DNA of 27,798 bases from a virus: positions 1 through 27,798 of IMG/VR virus record IMGVR_UViG_3300032177_000063. One strand, written 5' to 3'. A model generated the notes under the pieces. The model ran no database searches and was not told the DNA's origin. It saw only the letters and a list, made by a program, of their open reading frames with translations. Shown here one piece after another: positions 14,080-20,953 of this stretch. The position numbers and the translations under genes were made by a program. How positions within the stretch are numbered: position 1 is the stretch's first letter; each line of letters opens with the position of its first letter.

Positions 14080-14547
14080 ATGAAGCTTCGTGAAGCAATC
14101 CGCACCATCGTTCGTGAGGTCGTCGGGCAGGACATTCGCCAGGCCGTCCGCGACATCCTCATGGAGGAGCTCATGGACGCCGGACCCTCCGCGGACCGGG
14201 ACGACGGCTCGGACGACCCCGAGGAGACCTCGGCCAACGAGCATGCCGAAAGGGCTTCCGTCAGGCAGAGGGCCGGCAGGAAGGCCGCCGCCACGCGCAA
14301 GGCCCGCAAGGAGCAGTCTAGGCTCCCGAAGCCGGCCCGCGACATGGGCCTCGCCGTCGGACAGACCTGGCGCGGGAAGCCGTACAACAAGAACGTCGCC
14401 AAGAGGGTCGTCGAGATCGCGTCGATCGACGATACTGGCGTGGTCCCGCGGATCGTCTCCGCCGGCACCGACAGGACCGCGGCCAAGCACATGACGTTCG
14501 ACCATCTCAGGAAGTGCTACGAGATGTCCGGCGGAGTCCTGCGCTGA
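14080..14547 (+). CDS. Small hypothetical protein with C-terminal SH3-like barrel pattern
   Basis: 155 aa. The N-terminal helix KLREAIRTIVREVVGQDIRQAVRDILMEELMD is amphipathic and could oligomerise. The next gene begins with a similar helix (SLVRDIVLDEFRSAVMEAVRDFM), so the two proteins may pair through it. A disordered charged linker with a Lys/Arg-rich patch follows (RQRAGRKAAATRKARKEQ). The C-terminal ~60 residues (VGQTWRGKPYNKNVAKRVVEI ... HLRKCYEM) match the pattern of short phage barrel proteins starting V-G-x-x-W. The Shine-Dalgarno AGGAG lies six bases upstream, inside a hairpin loop. The stop overlaps the next start (TGATG). Confidence 0.78.
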   Translation: MKLREAIRTIVREVVGQDIRQAVRDILMEELMDAGPSADRDDGSDDPEETSANEHAERASVRQRAGRKAAATRKARKEQSRLPKPARDMGLAVGQTWRGKPYNKNVAKRVVEIASIDDTGVVPRIVSAGTDRTAAKHMTFDHLRKCYEMSGGVLR

Positions 14548-15437
14548 TGACCCCCGGCTCTCTCGTCCGCGACATCGTCCTCGACGAGTTCCGCTCCGCC
14601 GTCATGGAGGCCGTCCGCGACTTCATGGCCGCGCGCCCTCCTTCGCCCGTCCGACTCCGTCCGATGCCCCGGTTCTCCTCATACCGTGGGGACTCCAGGG
14701 CCAAGAAGGCGGTCCGCCTCAGGGTGTGGGAGGCCGTCCGCGACAGCCTCGGCGAGGCCCTGTTCGTCGGCGGCCCGCACCTGTTCCTCTGCTCCCGCGA
14801 GGGCGGGGACGCGTCCGTGCTCCGCGGCCTCGGCGTCCCCGACGCCTCCATGATCGCCGTCGACTCTGACCCGAGCGCCGCGGTCCTGTTCTGCGAGTCC
14901 TATCCCGGGGTCACCGTCACCGTGTCCGACGTCGGGAACGTCCTCCCCCTCCTCCCCGCCCCTCTCTCCTCCGCATACCTGGACTTCACCTCCCACGTCT
15001 CCCCCGCCACCCTCCAGAGGGTCCTCCTGGCCGCCCGGGCGGTCCGCCCCGGGGGTGTCGTTGCGTGCACCTTCGCCTCGGGCAGGGAGAGGGGCCGCGC
15101 ACGCGCCGCCGCCGGCGCTTGCGAGTCTCGCCTCGACGCCGTCGAGTCCTACCTTTCCGAGAACCTCGGATACCGTCCGGCGGTCATGGCGAGGATGAGC
15201 TATATCAGCGAGTCCGAGGAGGGCCGCGGGTCCAACATGTGCGTTCTGGTCTTCCGCACCTCCCCCGGCGGCGGTCGCCTCCCTCGGATTTTGCGCGTCC
15301 GTGCGTACGACCTTTACCGTGACGTCCAGAGGCACTTGGACAGCCCTTCCCTCGGGCTTCTCCTGAACTGCGCTGACGCCCAGACGGCCATCATCAGGGA
15401 CCGCGTCGTCGCGTACCCCCCGGAGCGTAAGTCTTGA
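14547..15437 (+). CDS. Class I methyltransferase-fold protein (putative SAM-dependent)
   Basis: 296 aa. After a helical N-terminus, residues 79-91 (LFLCSREGGDASV) look like a SAM-binding motif I strand-loop, MIAVDSDP (D106) like the acidic motif II, VTVSDVGNV like motif III, and AYLDFTS (D146) like the catalytic-strand motif IV. VRPGGVVACTFASGRERG then matches the usual strand 5 and its turn. The glycine loop is atypical (SREGGD), so SAM binding is probable, not proven. The target (DNA, RNA or protein) cannot be told; there is no clear DPPY. The start ATG 14547 overlaps the previous stop, and the C-terminus runs to the next gene (TTGA overlap). Confidence 0.7.
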   Translation: MTPGSLVRDIVLDEFRSAVMEAVRDFMAARPPSPVRLRPMPRFSSYRGDSRAKKAVRLRVWEAVRDSLGEALFVGGPHLFLCSREGGDASVLRGLGVPDASMIAVDSDPSAAVLFCESYPGVTVTVSDVGNVLPLLPAPLSSAYLDFTSHVSPATLQRVLLAARAVRPGGVVACTFASGRERGRARAAAGACESRLDAVESYLSENLGYRPAVMARMSYISESEEGRGSNMCVLVFRTSPGGGRLPRILRVRAYDLYRDVQRHLDSPSLGLLLNCADAQTAIIRDRVVAYPPERKS

Positions 15438-16351
15438 CCCCCGCCGGGGTACCGATCTCCATGAAGCCGGTCAGCGAGTCCTGGTGGGAGGATCTCCATG
15501 CGGTCGTCCTTGTCGCCCTCTCCTCCCTTGCCAAGGGGGAGCCCATCCGGCTCGACCACCTGACCGTCCCCGCCCACGGGTCCTCCAAGGACGTGGAGGC
15601 CGCATATCGGCGATTCAAGGAGGACGGGGTTCTTGACGGGGTCGGCCCCTTCCTCGACGTCCTCGTCGCAAAGGGCGCCATGGACAGCAGGACTGTCGGC
15701 CAGTGGTCCCCGTTCTACAAGGTGAAGAACCGGTTCTTCGTGAGCTCCCTTATGGAAAAACTCAAGACTCAGGGGCCGTCCGCCGTCGCGGAGTTCATGG
15801 GGGCAGTCCTTCCTGCGCCCCTCGAGCCTGAGCTCGAGCCCGAGCCCGACCTGGCCGTCGGTCCTGGGACGGGAGAGGACGAGCTCGATGTCGCCCCCGA
15901 GGTCCCCGTCCGTCCGCGCCGCGTCGACTCTGCCGCGGTCTACGATCTGCTGTCTTTCATGGTCGAGAGATTCGCCAAGTCCGTGGACCTCCAGGTTCAG
16001 ATGGCCGAGACCCTCGTGTTCGTGAAGGACGAGGTCGTGGCCATCAGGGAGAGACAGTCTTCCCTCTCCAAGAGGCTGAAGTCCATGGAGTCCGCGACTG
16101 CCGATCCTGCTCCCCCGTCCATCGTCGACAGCTCCGGCATTCGCGAAGAAGTCGCGTCCCTCTCCTCGAGGCTGGAGTCGGCCGTTTCGTCTGTAAATTC
16201 TATCCGGCAGGAGGTAGTCGGGGCTGTGAAGTCCGCAGCGGAGCGCATGGAGTCCGACCGCATGTCCAGGATCGCCGAGGCGGCCGGACGTCTTTCGGGA
16301 GAGATCTGCGTCCTCCGCGACGCCCTCTCCGAGGAGTCCGAAGATGAATGA
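15434..16351 (+). CDS. DNA-binding-like/coiled-coil protein B (paralogue of 12602-14038)
   Basis: 305 aa from TTG 15434, which overlaps the previous stop as TTGA; ATG 15461 is the alternative. N-terminal ~125 residues are helical with a winged-helix-like unit (PFLDVLVAKGAMDSRT...SPFYKVKNRFFVSSLMEKL, residues 72-122). An acidic EPELEPEPD linker follows, then a long coiled coil (DLLSFMVERFAKSVDLQVQMAETLVFVKDEVVAIRERQ, SLSSRLESAVSSVNSIRQEVV). The winged unit and the domain order match the protein at 12602. Such proteins could be scaffolds or DNA-organising factors; no function can be assigned. It overlaps the next gene by eight bases. Confidence 0.72.
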   Translation: MTPAGVPISMKPVSESWWEDLHAVVLVALSSLAKGEPIRLDHLTVPAHGSSKDVEAAYRRFKEDGVLDGVGPFLDVLVAKGAMDSRTVGQWSPFYKVKNRFFVSSLMEKLKTQGPSAVAEFMGAVLPAPLEPELEPEPDLAVGPGTGEDELDVAPEVPVRPRRVDSAAVYDLLSFMVERFAKSVDLQVQMAETLVFVKDEVVAIRERQSSLSKRLKSMESATADPAPPSIVDSSGIREEVASLSSRLESAVSSVNSIRQEVVGAVKSAAERMESDRMSRIAEAAGRLSGEICVLRDALSEESEDE

Positions 16352-17321
16352 GCTCGACAAGCTCGTGGCCGCCTACAAGAGCGAGTGCGGCGCCATGAGC
16401 GAGAAGCAGAAGGCTGAGTCCGAGAGGAGGATCTGGGCGGTCCACTATTCTTCTCTCGGCCCGGACGTCCCCAAGGGGGACAGGAGGGAATGGCTCGCTT
16501 CCGCTCTCGGCGGGACGTCCGCCGAGTATGAGCACCGCAGCAATCTCATCGGGGCTGGTGCCTGGGCGGATCCCTTCTGGGGCATGGCGGACTCCGGCGC
16601 CTCGCTGTACACCGTCATCCGCCTCTTCAGGGACGCCCGCAAGATCGTTACCTCCGGGCAGGCCACCCACGAGGACGCCGTCAGGTCCGTGATCGACGGG
16701 TACAACTCTCTGGGGTACATGGCGCGTTCCCCGGAAGGGAAGGTCTTCCGGAAGTCCGGCCCCGGCGGCCGTACCCCTCGTCCTTCTGACCCCCCGTCCG
16801 TTCCGGGGCCGTCCGACCGTCCCAAGGACTACAACTTCGACGGATCGTCGTCCCAGAACTCCCGGTCGAAGAAGTTTCTCTCCGAGCTCATGTCCCTGGC
16901 CGACAGTTATGTCCTTTCTAGCCTCGCCGATCCTGACGCTGACGAGGCCCTCAACCTTCGGATTGCGAAGGACGACTTCCTAAGCTATGTGCGCGAGGCC
17001 GCCGAGGACCTCAGGCGCCGCGTCACCGCCTCCAGGTCGGTCGCCCGGAAGGACGTCCGGAGGCAGAGGGTCACGCGCGAGCATTTCAGGCATGCGTGCG
17101 AGGTCCTGAACCTCCCGTACGTGTACGGGCATGCCGTAGATCTCAGGTTCTGCAAGCGTACGATGCTCAAGAGAGCAGGCCCGCTGCACCCCGACCGGAA
17201 CAACGGGTCGCACAGCGCGCAGTCAGAGTATCAGGCTGTGATCGAGTCGTACGCCGTCCTGGAGAAGTATGCGGAAGGACTGAAGAATGAGAACGGAGAC
17301 AGAAATCATGAAGGCCGCTAG
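16344..17321 (+). CDS. J-domain (DnaJ-like) protein with novel N-terminal region
   Basis: 325 aa. The C-terminal ~70 residues read as a J domain: a helix (FCKRTMLKRAG), the HPD motif in LHPDRNNG (H282, P283, D284), then QSEYQAVIESYAVLEKYAEGL as helix III. J domains stimulate Hsp70 ATPases through HPD. Here the domain is at the C-terminus, whereas DnaJ has it at the N-terminus. The N-terminal ~145 residues are a helical domain of unknown family (RREWLASALGG, YTVIRLFRDARKIV). A Pro/Ser-rich linker (about 145-175) and a helical segment rich in Arg (EDLRRRVTASRSVARKDVRRQR) follow. It likely recruits host DnaK to a phage substrate (inference). ATG 16344 overlaps the preceding stop by eight bases. 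Confidence 0.82.
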   Translation: MNELDKLVAAYKSECGAMSEKQKAESERRIWAVHYSSLGPDVPKGDRREWLASALGGTSAEYEHRSNLIGAGAWADPFWGMADSGASLYTVIRLFRDARKIVTSGQATHEDAVRSVIDGYNSLGYMARSPEGKVFRKSGPGGRTPRPSDPPSVPGPSDRPKDYNFDGSSSQNSRSKKFLSELMSLADSYVLSSLADPDADEALNLRIAKDDFLSYVREAAEDLRRRVTASRSVARKDVRRQRVTREHFRHACEVLNLPYVYGHAVDLRFCKRTMLKRAGPLHPDRNNGSHSAQSEYQAVIESYAVLEKYAEGLKNENGDRNHEGR

Positions 17322-17880
17322 CAAACCGCGCAACACCGAGCCCGCCAGGGGGCGTTCGCGACCGGCGTCCGCCTCGTTCAGCGACTTCGTCCCCGATCAT
17401 TCCCTCAACGAGGTGGATCGTGCCGCCCAGTTCTTGGACTGGGCGGCACAGCACATGCCGATGCGCTTTGTCCCGTACACCTGGATCGCGAAGCATGCGA
17501 TCATCAGGCCGAGGGTTCCCGGCCCGGACTCGCCCGAGGTCGTCATGATCCGGAAGAAGATCGGGGCGATCAAACGGTCCCTCTGGGACCGCTATGGCCG
17601 GAGGTCCGTCGCGGCCCCCCGCGACCAGGAGCTCGGCATCCGGGCCACCGTCGACGACGACGACGTCGCCGGGACCGACTTTCTTCAGAACAAGCGCCGC
17701 ATTCACAACGGAATCCGGCGCCTCGAGGACACGCGGTCCAAGATTGATCCGGGCCGGATGCGCGATCAGGGCCTCAAGGCCATGGTGACCGGCATGGACG
17801 CGGTCATGAAGAAGCTCACCCAGCCGGACCTCATGACACGCCTGAAGGAGCTCCCCGCCCGCAAGGACGAGGACGACTGA
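17287..17880 (+). CDS. Hypothetical basic helical protein
   Basis: 197 aa, no family recognised. The N-terminus is basic and disordered (KPRNTEPARGRSRPAS). A folded part follows (LNEVDRAAQFLDWAAQHMPMRFVPYTWIAKHAII) that could be a helix-turn-helix-like unit, then further helices and an acidic end (KDEDD). An aspartate run (TVDDDDVAGTDF) lies mid-protein. Two starts are possible: ATG 17287 with AAGGA seven bases upstream, overlapping the J-domain gene by 35 bases, or ATG 17308 with GGAG nine bases upstream. The stop overlaps the next start (TGATG). Confidence 0.72.
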   Translation: MRTETEIMKAASKPRNTEPARGRSRPASASFSDFVPDHSLNEVDRAAQFLDWAAQHMPMRFVPYTWIAKHAIIRPRVPGPDSPEVVMIRKKIGAIKRSLWDRYGRRSVAAPRDQELGIRATVDDDDVAGTDFLQNKRRIHNGIRRLEDTRSKIDPGRMRDQGLKAMVTGMDAVMKKLTQPDLMTRLKELPARKDEDD

Positions 17881-18131
17881 TGGGCACCGTCAGCGTCGAG
17901 TACCTCCGCGCTCTCCTGAAGTCGTACGATGACGGCGAGACCACCGAGATGTCCGTGAGCGCAGACGTGTACCGGAAGGTCGTGGAGGACCTCGTCGAGG
18001 GCGTCAAGTCCGGGGAACCGTTGGGCTGCTTCAGCTCCGTGTGCAACTCTGGCCCGGTGCCCCCGAACGAGAAGCTCATGGTGGAGATCGAGTACGGGCC
18101 GTTCGAGATATGGGTTCGCCCCGCCCCCTGA
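17880..18131 (+). CDS. 83-aa hypothetical protein
   Basis: A short acidic protein. The helical first half (VSVEYLRALLKSYDDGE; ADVYRKVVEDLVEGV) is followed by a beta-type end (NEKLMVEIEYGPFEIWVRP). It starts at ATG 17880 in a TGATG overlap, so is probably translated with its neighbour. No motif identifies it. Confidence 0.68.
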   Translation: MGTVSVEYLRALLKSYDDGETTEMSVSADVYRKVVEDLVEGVKSGEPLGCFSSVCNSGPVPPNEKLMVEIEYGPFEIWVRPAP

Positions 18132-18155
18132 CACCCCCGTCCTAGCCTCCTTTTG

Positions 18156-18161
18156 TATGGT
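18156..18161 (+). promoter_or_regulatory. -10 box TATGGT, leaderless type
   Basis: TATGGT lies six bases before ATG 18168 of the AAA+ gene. There is no Shine-Dalgarno between them, and the predicted transcript would begin at the start codon. Confidence 0.5.
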
Positions 18162-18167
18162 CCCGGC

Positions 18168-19658
18168 ATGGGCGGACTCATGCGCAGGACGGCGGCCTAC
18201 CTCGGGAGGCTGAAGGAATCCGAGTACGGGGTCAACGCCGCCATGGGGGGCGTCGTCAACTACCTGGTCGACTCGTACTTCGCGAAGATCGACGAGAGGA
18301 ACTCTCGTCGCGTGCCTGAGCGCCGCGTCCCGGCCGATCCCCACGCCCACGTCCGGGAGCTGTGGCTCGGGTGCGAGCTCCACACTTGCGTCACGCTGAA
18401 CCGCCAGTATCCGGCCGTGTTCCGCGACCTGAACGCGTGGGCCATCGCCAACATGTTCGCCGGACCCCTCGCCCAGTACGAGCTCGTCCCGTTCCTCGAC
18501 TCCTACGAGTTCAAGGAGATGCTCAAGGGCAACTACTCCTACAGGGTCCAGTCCGAGCAGCTCTCGATCGCCCCGGGCGTCCAGAAGACCCTCCCCGTAT
18601 TCGGCAACTTCTTCGTCCAGCACCGCGGGACGGGGTCGAGGCTGTTCGTTTCGATCGACCTGTGCTATGAGTCCATGGCCTGCGCGGTGTCCGCGATGGT
18701 CGCCCCGGGCCAGCAGGCCGCGGCGGAGGCCTTCTTCAGCGACCTTCAGGCCTCGATCGCCGCCAACGACATCTACTTCAAGCAGTGCCTGAACTTCGTC
18801 CGCGGCAAGCTCGACTTCGCCGCCGTGACGTCCACCTCGTGGTCCTCGGTCGTCCTGAAGGACCCGATCAAGGAGTCGATCCACCAGAACACGGTCGGCG
18901 TCCTCGAGAACATGGACGCGCTCGCCGGCCTCGGGATGTGCCCGAACCAGAACGTCATCCTCATTTCGCCGCCCGGGATGGCGAAGACGACGATCTTCCG
19001 CGCCATCTCGCACGAGGTCGACGGCCGGGTCACGCGTGTCTGGTGCACAGGCAAGTCCATCGAGAGCTCCAGGGACGTCACGTCCCTCTTCGAGGCCGCC
19101 CGCGGCCTCGCCCCGTGCCTCGTCTTCATCGAGGACATGGACCTGTTCGGCCGCGACCGCTCGAGCGGCGTGCTCGGATCCGACCCTCACGTCCTGAACG
19201 AGTTCCTCGCGTGCCTCGACGGGGCCCAGGAGAACGCCGGCGTCGTCGTCCTCGCCTCGACGAACGACATCGCCTCCATGGACGAGGCCCTCGTCAACAG
19301 GCCCGGACGCTTTGACGTGAAGATCGAAATCCCGTTCCCGGACGCCCAGGACCGGTCGGACATGCTCAAGAAGTTCCTGATCCAGTATCACTCGGTCGTT
19401 GACTCGAGCGTGTCCCAGGAGACCTGGGAGACCCTCATCAACATGACCGAGGGCCTTACGGGGGCCTACGTGAAGGCGCTCGCCAAGTCGGCCGTCATCC
19501 GCGCGACCGCCGACGGCTGCGTGTCGGACGACGGCAGGGTCTGCGTCCTGACGGCCGACCAGCTGAACGCGTCGGCCGACCAGGTGATGAAGAACTATCA
19601 ATTGGGTCAGAGGGCTCTCAAGCATCACAAGGTCGATGTTACCTTGAACCATCCCTGA
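18168..19658 (+). CDS. AAA+ ATPase with novel N-terminal domain
   Basis: 496 aa. The C-terminal half is a classic AAA module: Walker A SPPGMAKTT (K273), Walker B CLVFIEDMD (D323 region), sensor 1 ASTND (N366) and the arginine-finger segment NRPGRFD (R378, R381), followed by a helical lid (LTGAYVKALAKSAVI). The NRPGRFD segment groups it with the classic AAA clade (FtsH, p97, Bcs1-like) that remodels proteins. Walker A deviates from GxxGxGK: Ser replaces the first Gly and Ala the one before Lys. The N-terminal ~230 residues match nothing I know and presumably choose the substrate; no protease, membrane or zinc motif is visible. ATG 18168 is fixed by the leaderless promoter box. Its 3' end overlaps the opposite-strand HNH gene by 34 bases. 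Confidence 0.9.
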   Translation: MGGLMRRTAAYLGRLKESEYGVNAAMGGVVNYLVDSYFAKIDERNSRRVPERRVPADPHAHVRELWLGCELHTCVTLNRQYPAVFRDLNAWAIANMFAGPLAQYELVPFLDSYEFKEMLKGNYSYRVQSEQLSIAPGVQKTLPVFGNFFVQHRGTGSRLFVSIDLCYESMACAVSAMVAPGQQAAAEAFFSDLQASIAANDIYFKQCLNFVRGKLDFAAVTSTSWSSVVLKDPIKESIHQNTVGVLENMDALAGLGMCPNQNVILISPPGMAKTTIFRAISHEVDGRVTRVWCTGKSIESSRDVTSLFEAARGLAPCLVFIEDMDLFGRDRSSGVLGSDPHVLNEFLACLDGAQENAGVVVLASTNDIASMDEALVNRPGRFDVKIEIPFPDAQDRSDMLKKFLIQYHSVVDSSVSQETWETLINMTEGLTGAYVKALAKSAVIRATADGCVSDDGRVCVLTADQLNASADQVMKNYQLGQRALKHHKVDVTLNHP

Positions 19659-20068
19659 TGCTTGGCCGTCTTGCGCCTGTGACAGTTGGAACACCTGACG
19701 TCACACTTCTTTATCTCATCCTCGATGGCTTGAACGGAGTTTCCCCTCTGAATCATGGCTGCTACGTTCATCTTCTTAGTCCCGCGCACATGATCGAAGT
19801 CGAGAACCAAAGGGTCTTTCTCTCCACAGTCGACGCACGGGTTTGACTTCAGGTGTTTCAGGACGTACTCTTTGTTCTCTTTCGCCCTCTTCAGTCTACT
19901 TTTTTCAATAGACAACTTTAGGCTGTCTTTGTTCTTGTCGTAGTAGCTTGATGAGTTCTGGCCGACGCACTTTTTACATATTGCCTGCAGCCCGTCTTTT
20001 TTGGAAGAGTTTCTGAAGAAGTCTGAGAGAGACTTTCGAATTTCGCACTTCGGACAGATTTTGGTCAT
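19625..20068 (-). CDS. HNH endonuclease with N-terminal zinc finger (opposite strand)
   Basis: 147 aa. The N-terminal CPKC...CKKC finger (first ~35 residues; KSLSDFFRNSSKKDG between) is followed by a Lys-rich helical linker. The HNH module is CVDCG, LDFDHVRGTKK, then CDVRCSNCHRRKTAKH, with all zinc and catalytic residues present. It should be an active nicking or cutting enzyme, probably a homing gene. Base composition is far lower in GC than neighbouring phage genes, a sign of recent arrival. It lies against the phage's transcription direction and overlaps the 3' end of the AAA+ gene by 34 bases. No Shine-Dalgarno is present; a TAAAGT box six bases before its ATG suggests its own leaderless promoter. 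Confidence 0.9.
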   Translation of the reverse strand: MTKICPKCEIRKSLSDFFRNSSKKDGLQAICKKCVGQNSSSYYDKNKDSLKLSIEKSRLKRAKENKEYVLKHLKSNPCVDCGEKDPLVLDFDHVRGTKKMNVAAMIQRGNSVQAIEDEIKKCDVRCSNCHRRKTAKHQGWFKVTSTL

Positions 20069-20074
20069 GAAAGA

Positions 20075-20080
20075 ACTTTA
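20075..20080 (-). promoter_or_regulatory. -10 box TAAAGT for the opposite-strand HNH gene, leaderless type
   Basis: Read on the minus strand, TAAAGT is followed by six bases (tctttc) and then the ATG at 20068. The geometry is the same as for the + strand leaderless genes. Confidence 0.5.
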
Positions 20081-20138
20081 CTGCATTCATGACTACGTCG
20101 AGGCCGAGGCGGAAATCCGCATCGGCGGCTGATCGATA

Positions 20139-20148
20139 GGCCTCCTTT
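20139..20148 (+). promoter_or_regulatory. GCCTCCTTT-type motif
   Basis: GGCCTCCTTT here, GCCTCCTTTT at 18145-18154 and GCCTCCTTTTT at 22049-22059 share GCCTCCTTT ahead of three genes. The function is unknown. Confidence 0.3.
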
Positions 20149-20173
20149 ACCAAGATCAACGAGAGGACCTCAC

Positions 20174-20683
20174 ATGGACACACGCAAGATCGTCGCCGCC
20201 GTCAAGCACCTCGCACAGATGGACCCCCAGGATGCGGCCGTGGCGCGCACGGTCCAGGTCCTCAACGACGAGGCGGCCCTCCTCCGCGGCGGCGAGGTCG
20301 AGAGGCCCGACGGCTTCAAGGGCTCTTTCGGCGAGAGCTCGGCCAAGGCCGACCTCGAGGCCATCGGGGATCAGATCAAGAAGCTCCATTCCGCGGCCGC
20401 GGTCCCGGCCCGGAACTACGCCCGCATGGCCTCAATCCTTGCAGGCCTCCACAGGGCCCATGAGGCGTCGGGCCGCCCGGCCTACGCGCACCTCCGCCCT
20501 CGCATCGCGGGCATCATCGAGAAGGTCGCCGGCGTCTTCGCCGAGATCGACACCGTCCAGGACCTCGAGAAGCCCCTCGAGGCCATCGAGAAGGCCGTCC
20601 ACGGCCTGTACGGCGACCAGGGCAAGAACGCGACGTTCTACTTCGAGCGCCGCAACAAGGGCCATCACGGCGAAGGAAAGTGA
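20174..20683 (+). CDS. Hypothetical helical protein
   Basis: 169 aa, predominantly helical (DTRKIVAAVKHLAQMD; RNYARMASILAGLHRAHEASG; RIAGIIEKVAGVFAEIDTVQDLEKPLEAIEKAVHGLYG) with a basic end (RRNKGHHGEGK). The opening resembles the short N-terminal helix of the next protein (NLRKIAAAID). A GAGAGGA ribosome-binding site lies shortly before ATG 20174, one of the few SD-led genes in this part. The GTGA overlap with the next gene makes a two- or three-gene unit with 20680 and 20950. No function recognised. Confidence 0.75.
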   Translation: MDTRKIVAAVKHLAQMDPQDAAVARTVQVLNDEAALLRGGEVERPDGFKGSFGESSAKADLEAIGDQIKKLHSAAAVPARNYARMASILAGLHRAHEASGRPAYAHLRPRIAGIIEKVAGVFAEIDTVQDLEKPLEAIEKAVHGLYGDQGKNATFYFERRNKGHHGEGK

Positions 20684-20943
20684 CCAACATGAAGCCGACA
20701 GACGTCTCCACGAACCTCCGCAAGATCGCGGCCGCCATCGACGCCTCCAAGAGCCCGAGCCCCGAGCTCGTCGCGGGGGACATCCGCAAGATCCTCGCCG
20801 CGATGGAGGAGACCGCGCTCCCGAAGTCGAACGCCGGCAAGAGCATGCTCAAGGACTTCCTCGATCAGGCGAACGAGGCCCTCGAGTCGGGCGACGAGGC
20901 GGCTTTCAAGGCCGCGGTCGGCAAGCTCTCGAAGCACGGCTGA
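20680..20943 (+). CDS. 87-aa hypothetical helical protein
   Basis: GTG 20680 overlaps the previous stop; ATG 20689 is an alternative with AAGGA eleven bases upstream. Sequence pattern: VSTNLRKIAAAIDASKSPSPELV, then GDIRKILAAMEE, then a helical end (LKDFLDQANEALESGDEAAFKAAVGKL). The LRKIA..ID.SK.PS.ELV motif looks like a conserved small interaction helix, but I cannot name the family. Its stop sits in the loop of a hairpin that also covers the next start codon. Confidence 0.72.
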   Translation: MTNMKPTDVSTNLRKIAAAIDASKSPSPELVAGDIRKILAAMEETALPKSNAGKSMLKDFLDQANEALESGDEAAFKAAVGKLSKHG

Positions 20944-20953
20944 CCTGCCGTGC
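20934..20953 (+). promoter_or_regulatory. Stop/start hairpin GCACGGC-TGACCT-GCCGTGC
   Basis: A perfect 7-bp stem. The loop holds the TGA stop of the upstream gene, and the right arm holds GTG 20950, the candidate start of the next gene. It may couple their translation. Confidence 0.45.

Noticed and set aside
12494-14098. A 534-codon minus-strand frame opposite the coiled-coil protein
   Set aside because: Composition is that of an antisense shadow, and it overlaps clear + strand promoter and start signals.
17766-19694. A 642-codon minus-strand frame across the AAA+ gene
   Set aside because: The AAA+ motifs on the + strand settle the coding strand. The opposite product has no recognisable domain.
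20067-20132. A 21-codon + strand frame (MKELYCIHDYVEAEAEIRIGG) overlapping the HNH promoter
   Set aside because: Too short, with no ribosome-binding site. Its first half lies in the low-GC HNH promoter segment, so it is probably chance.
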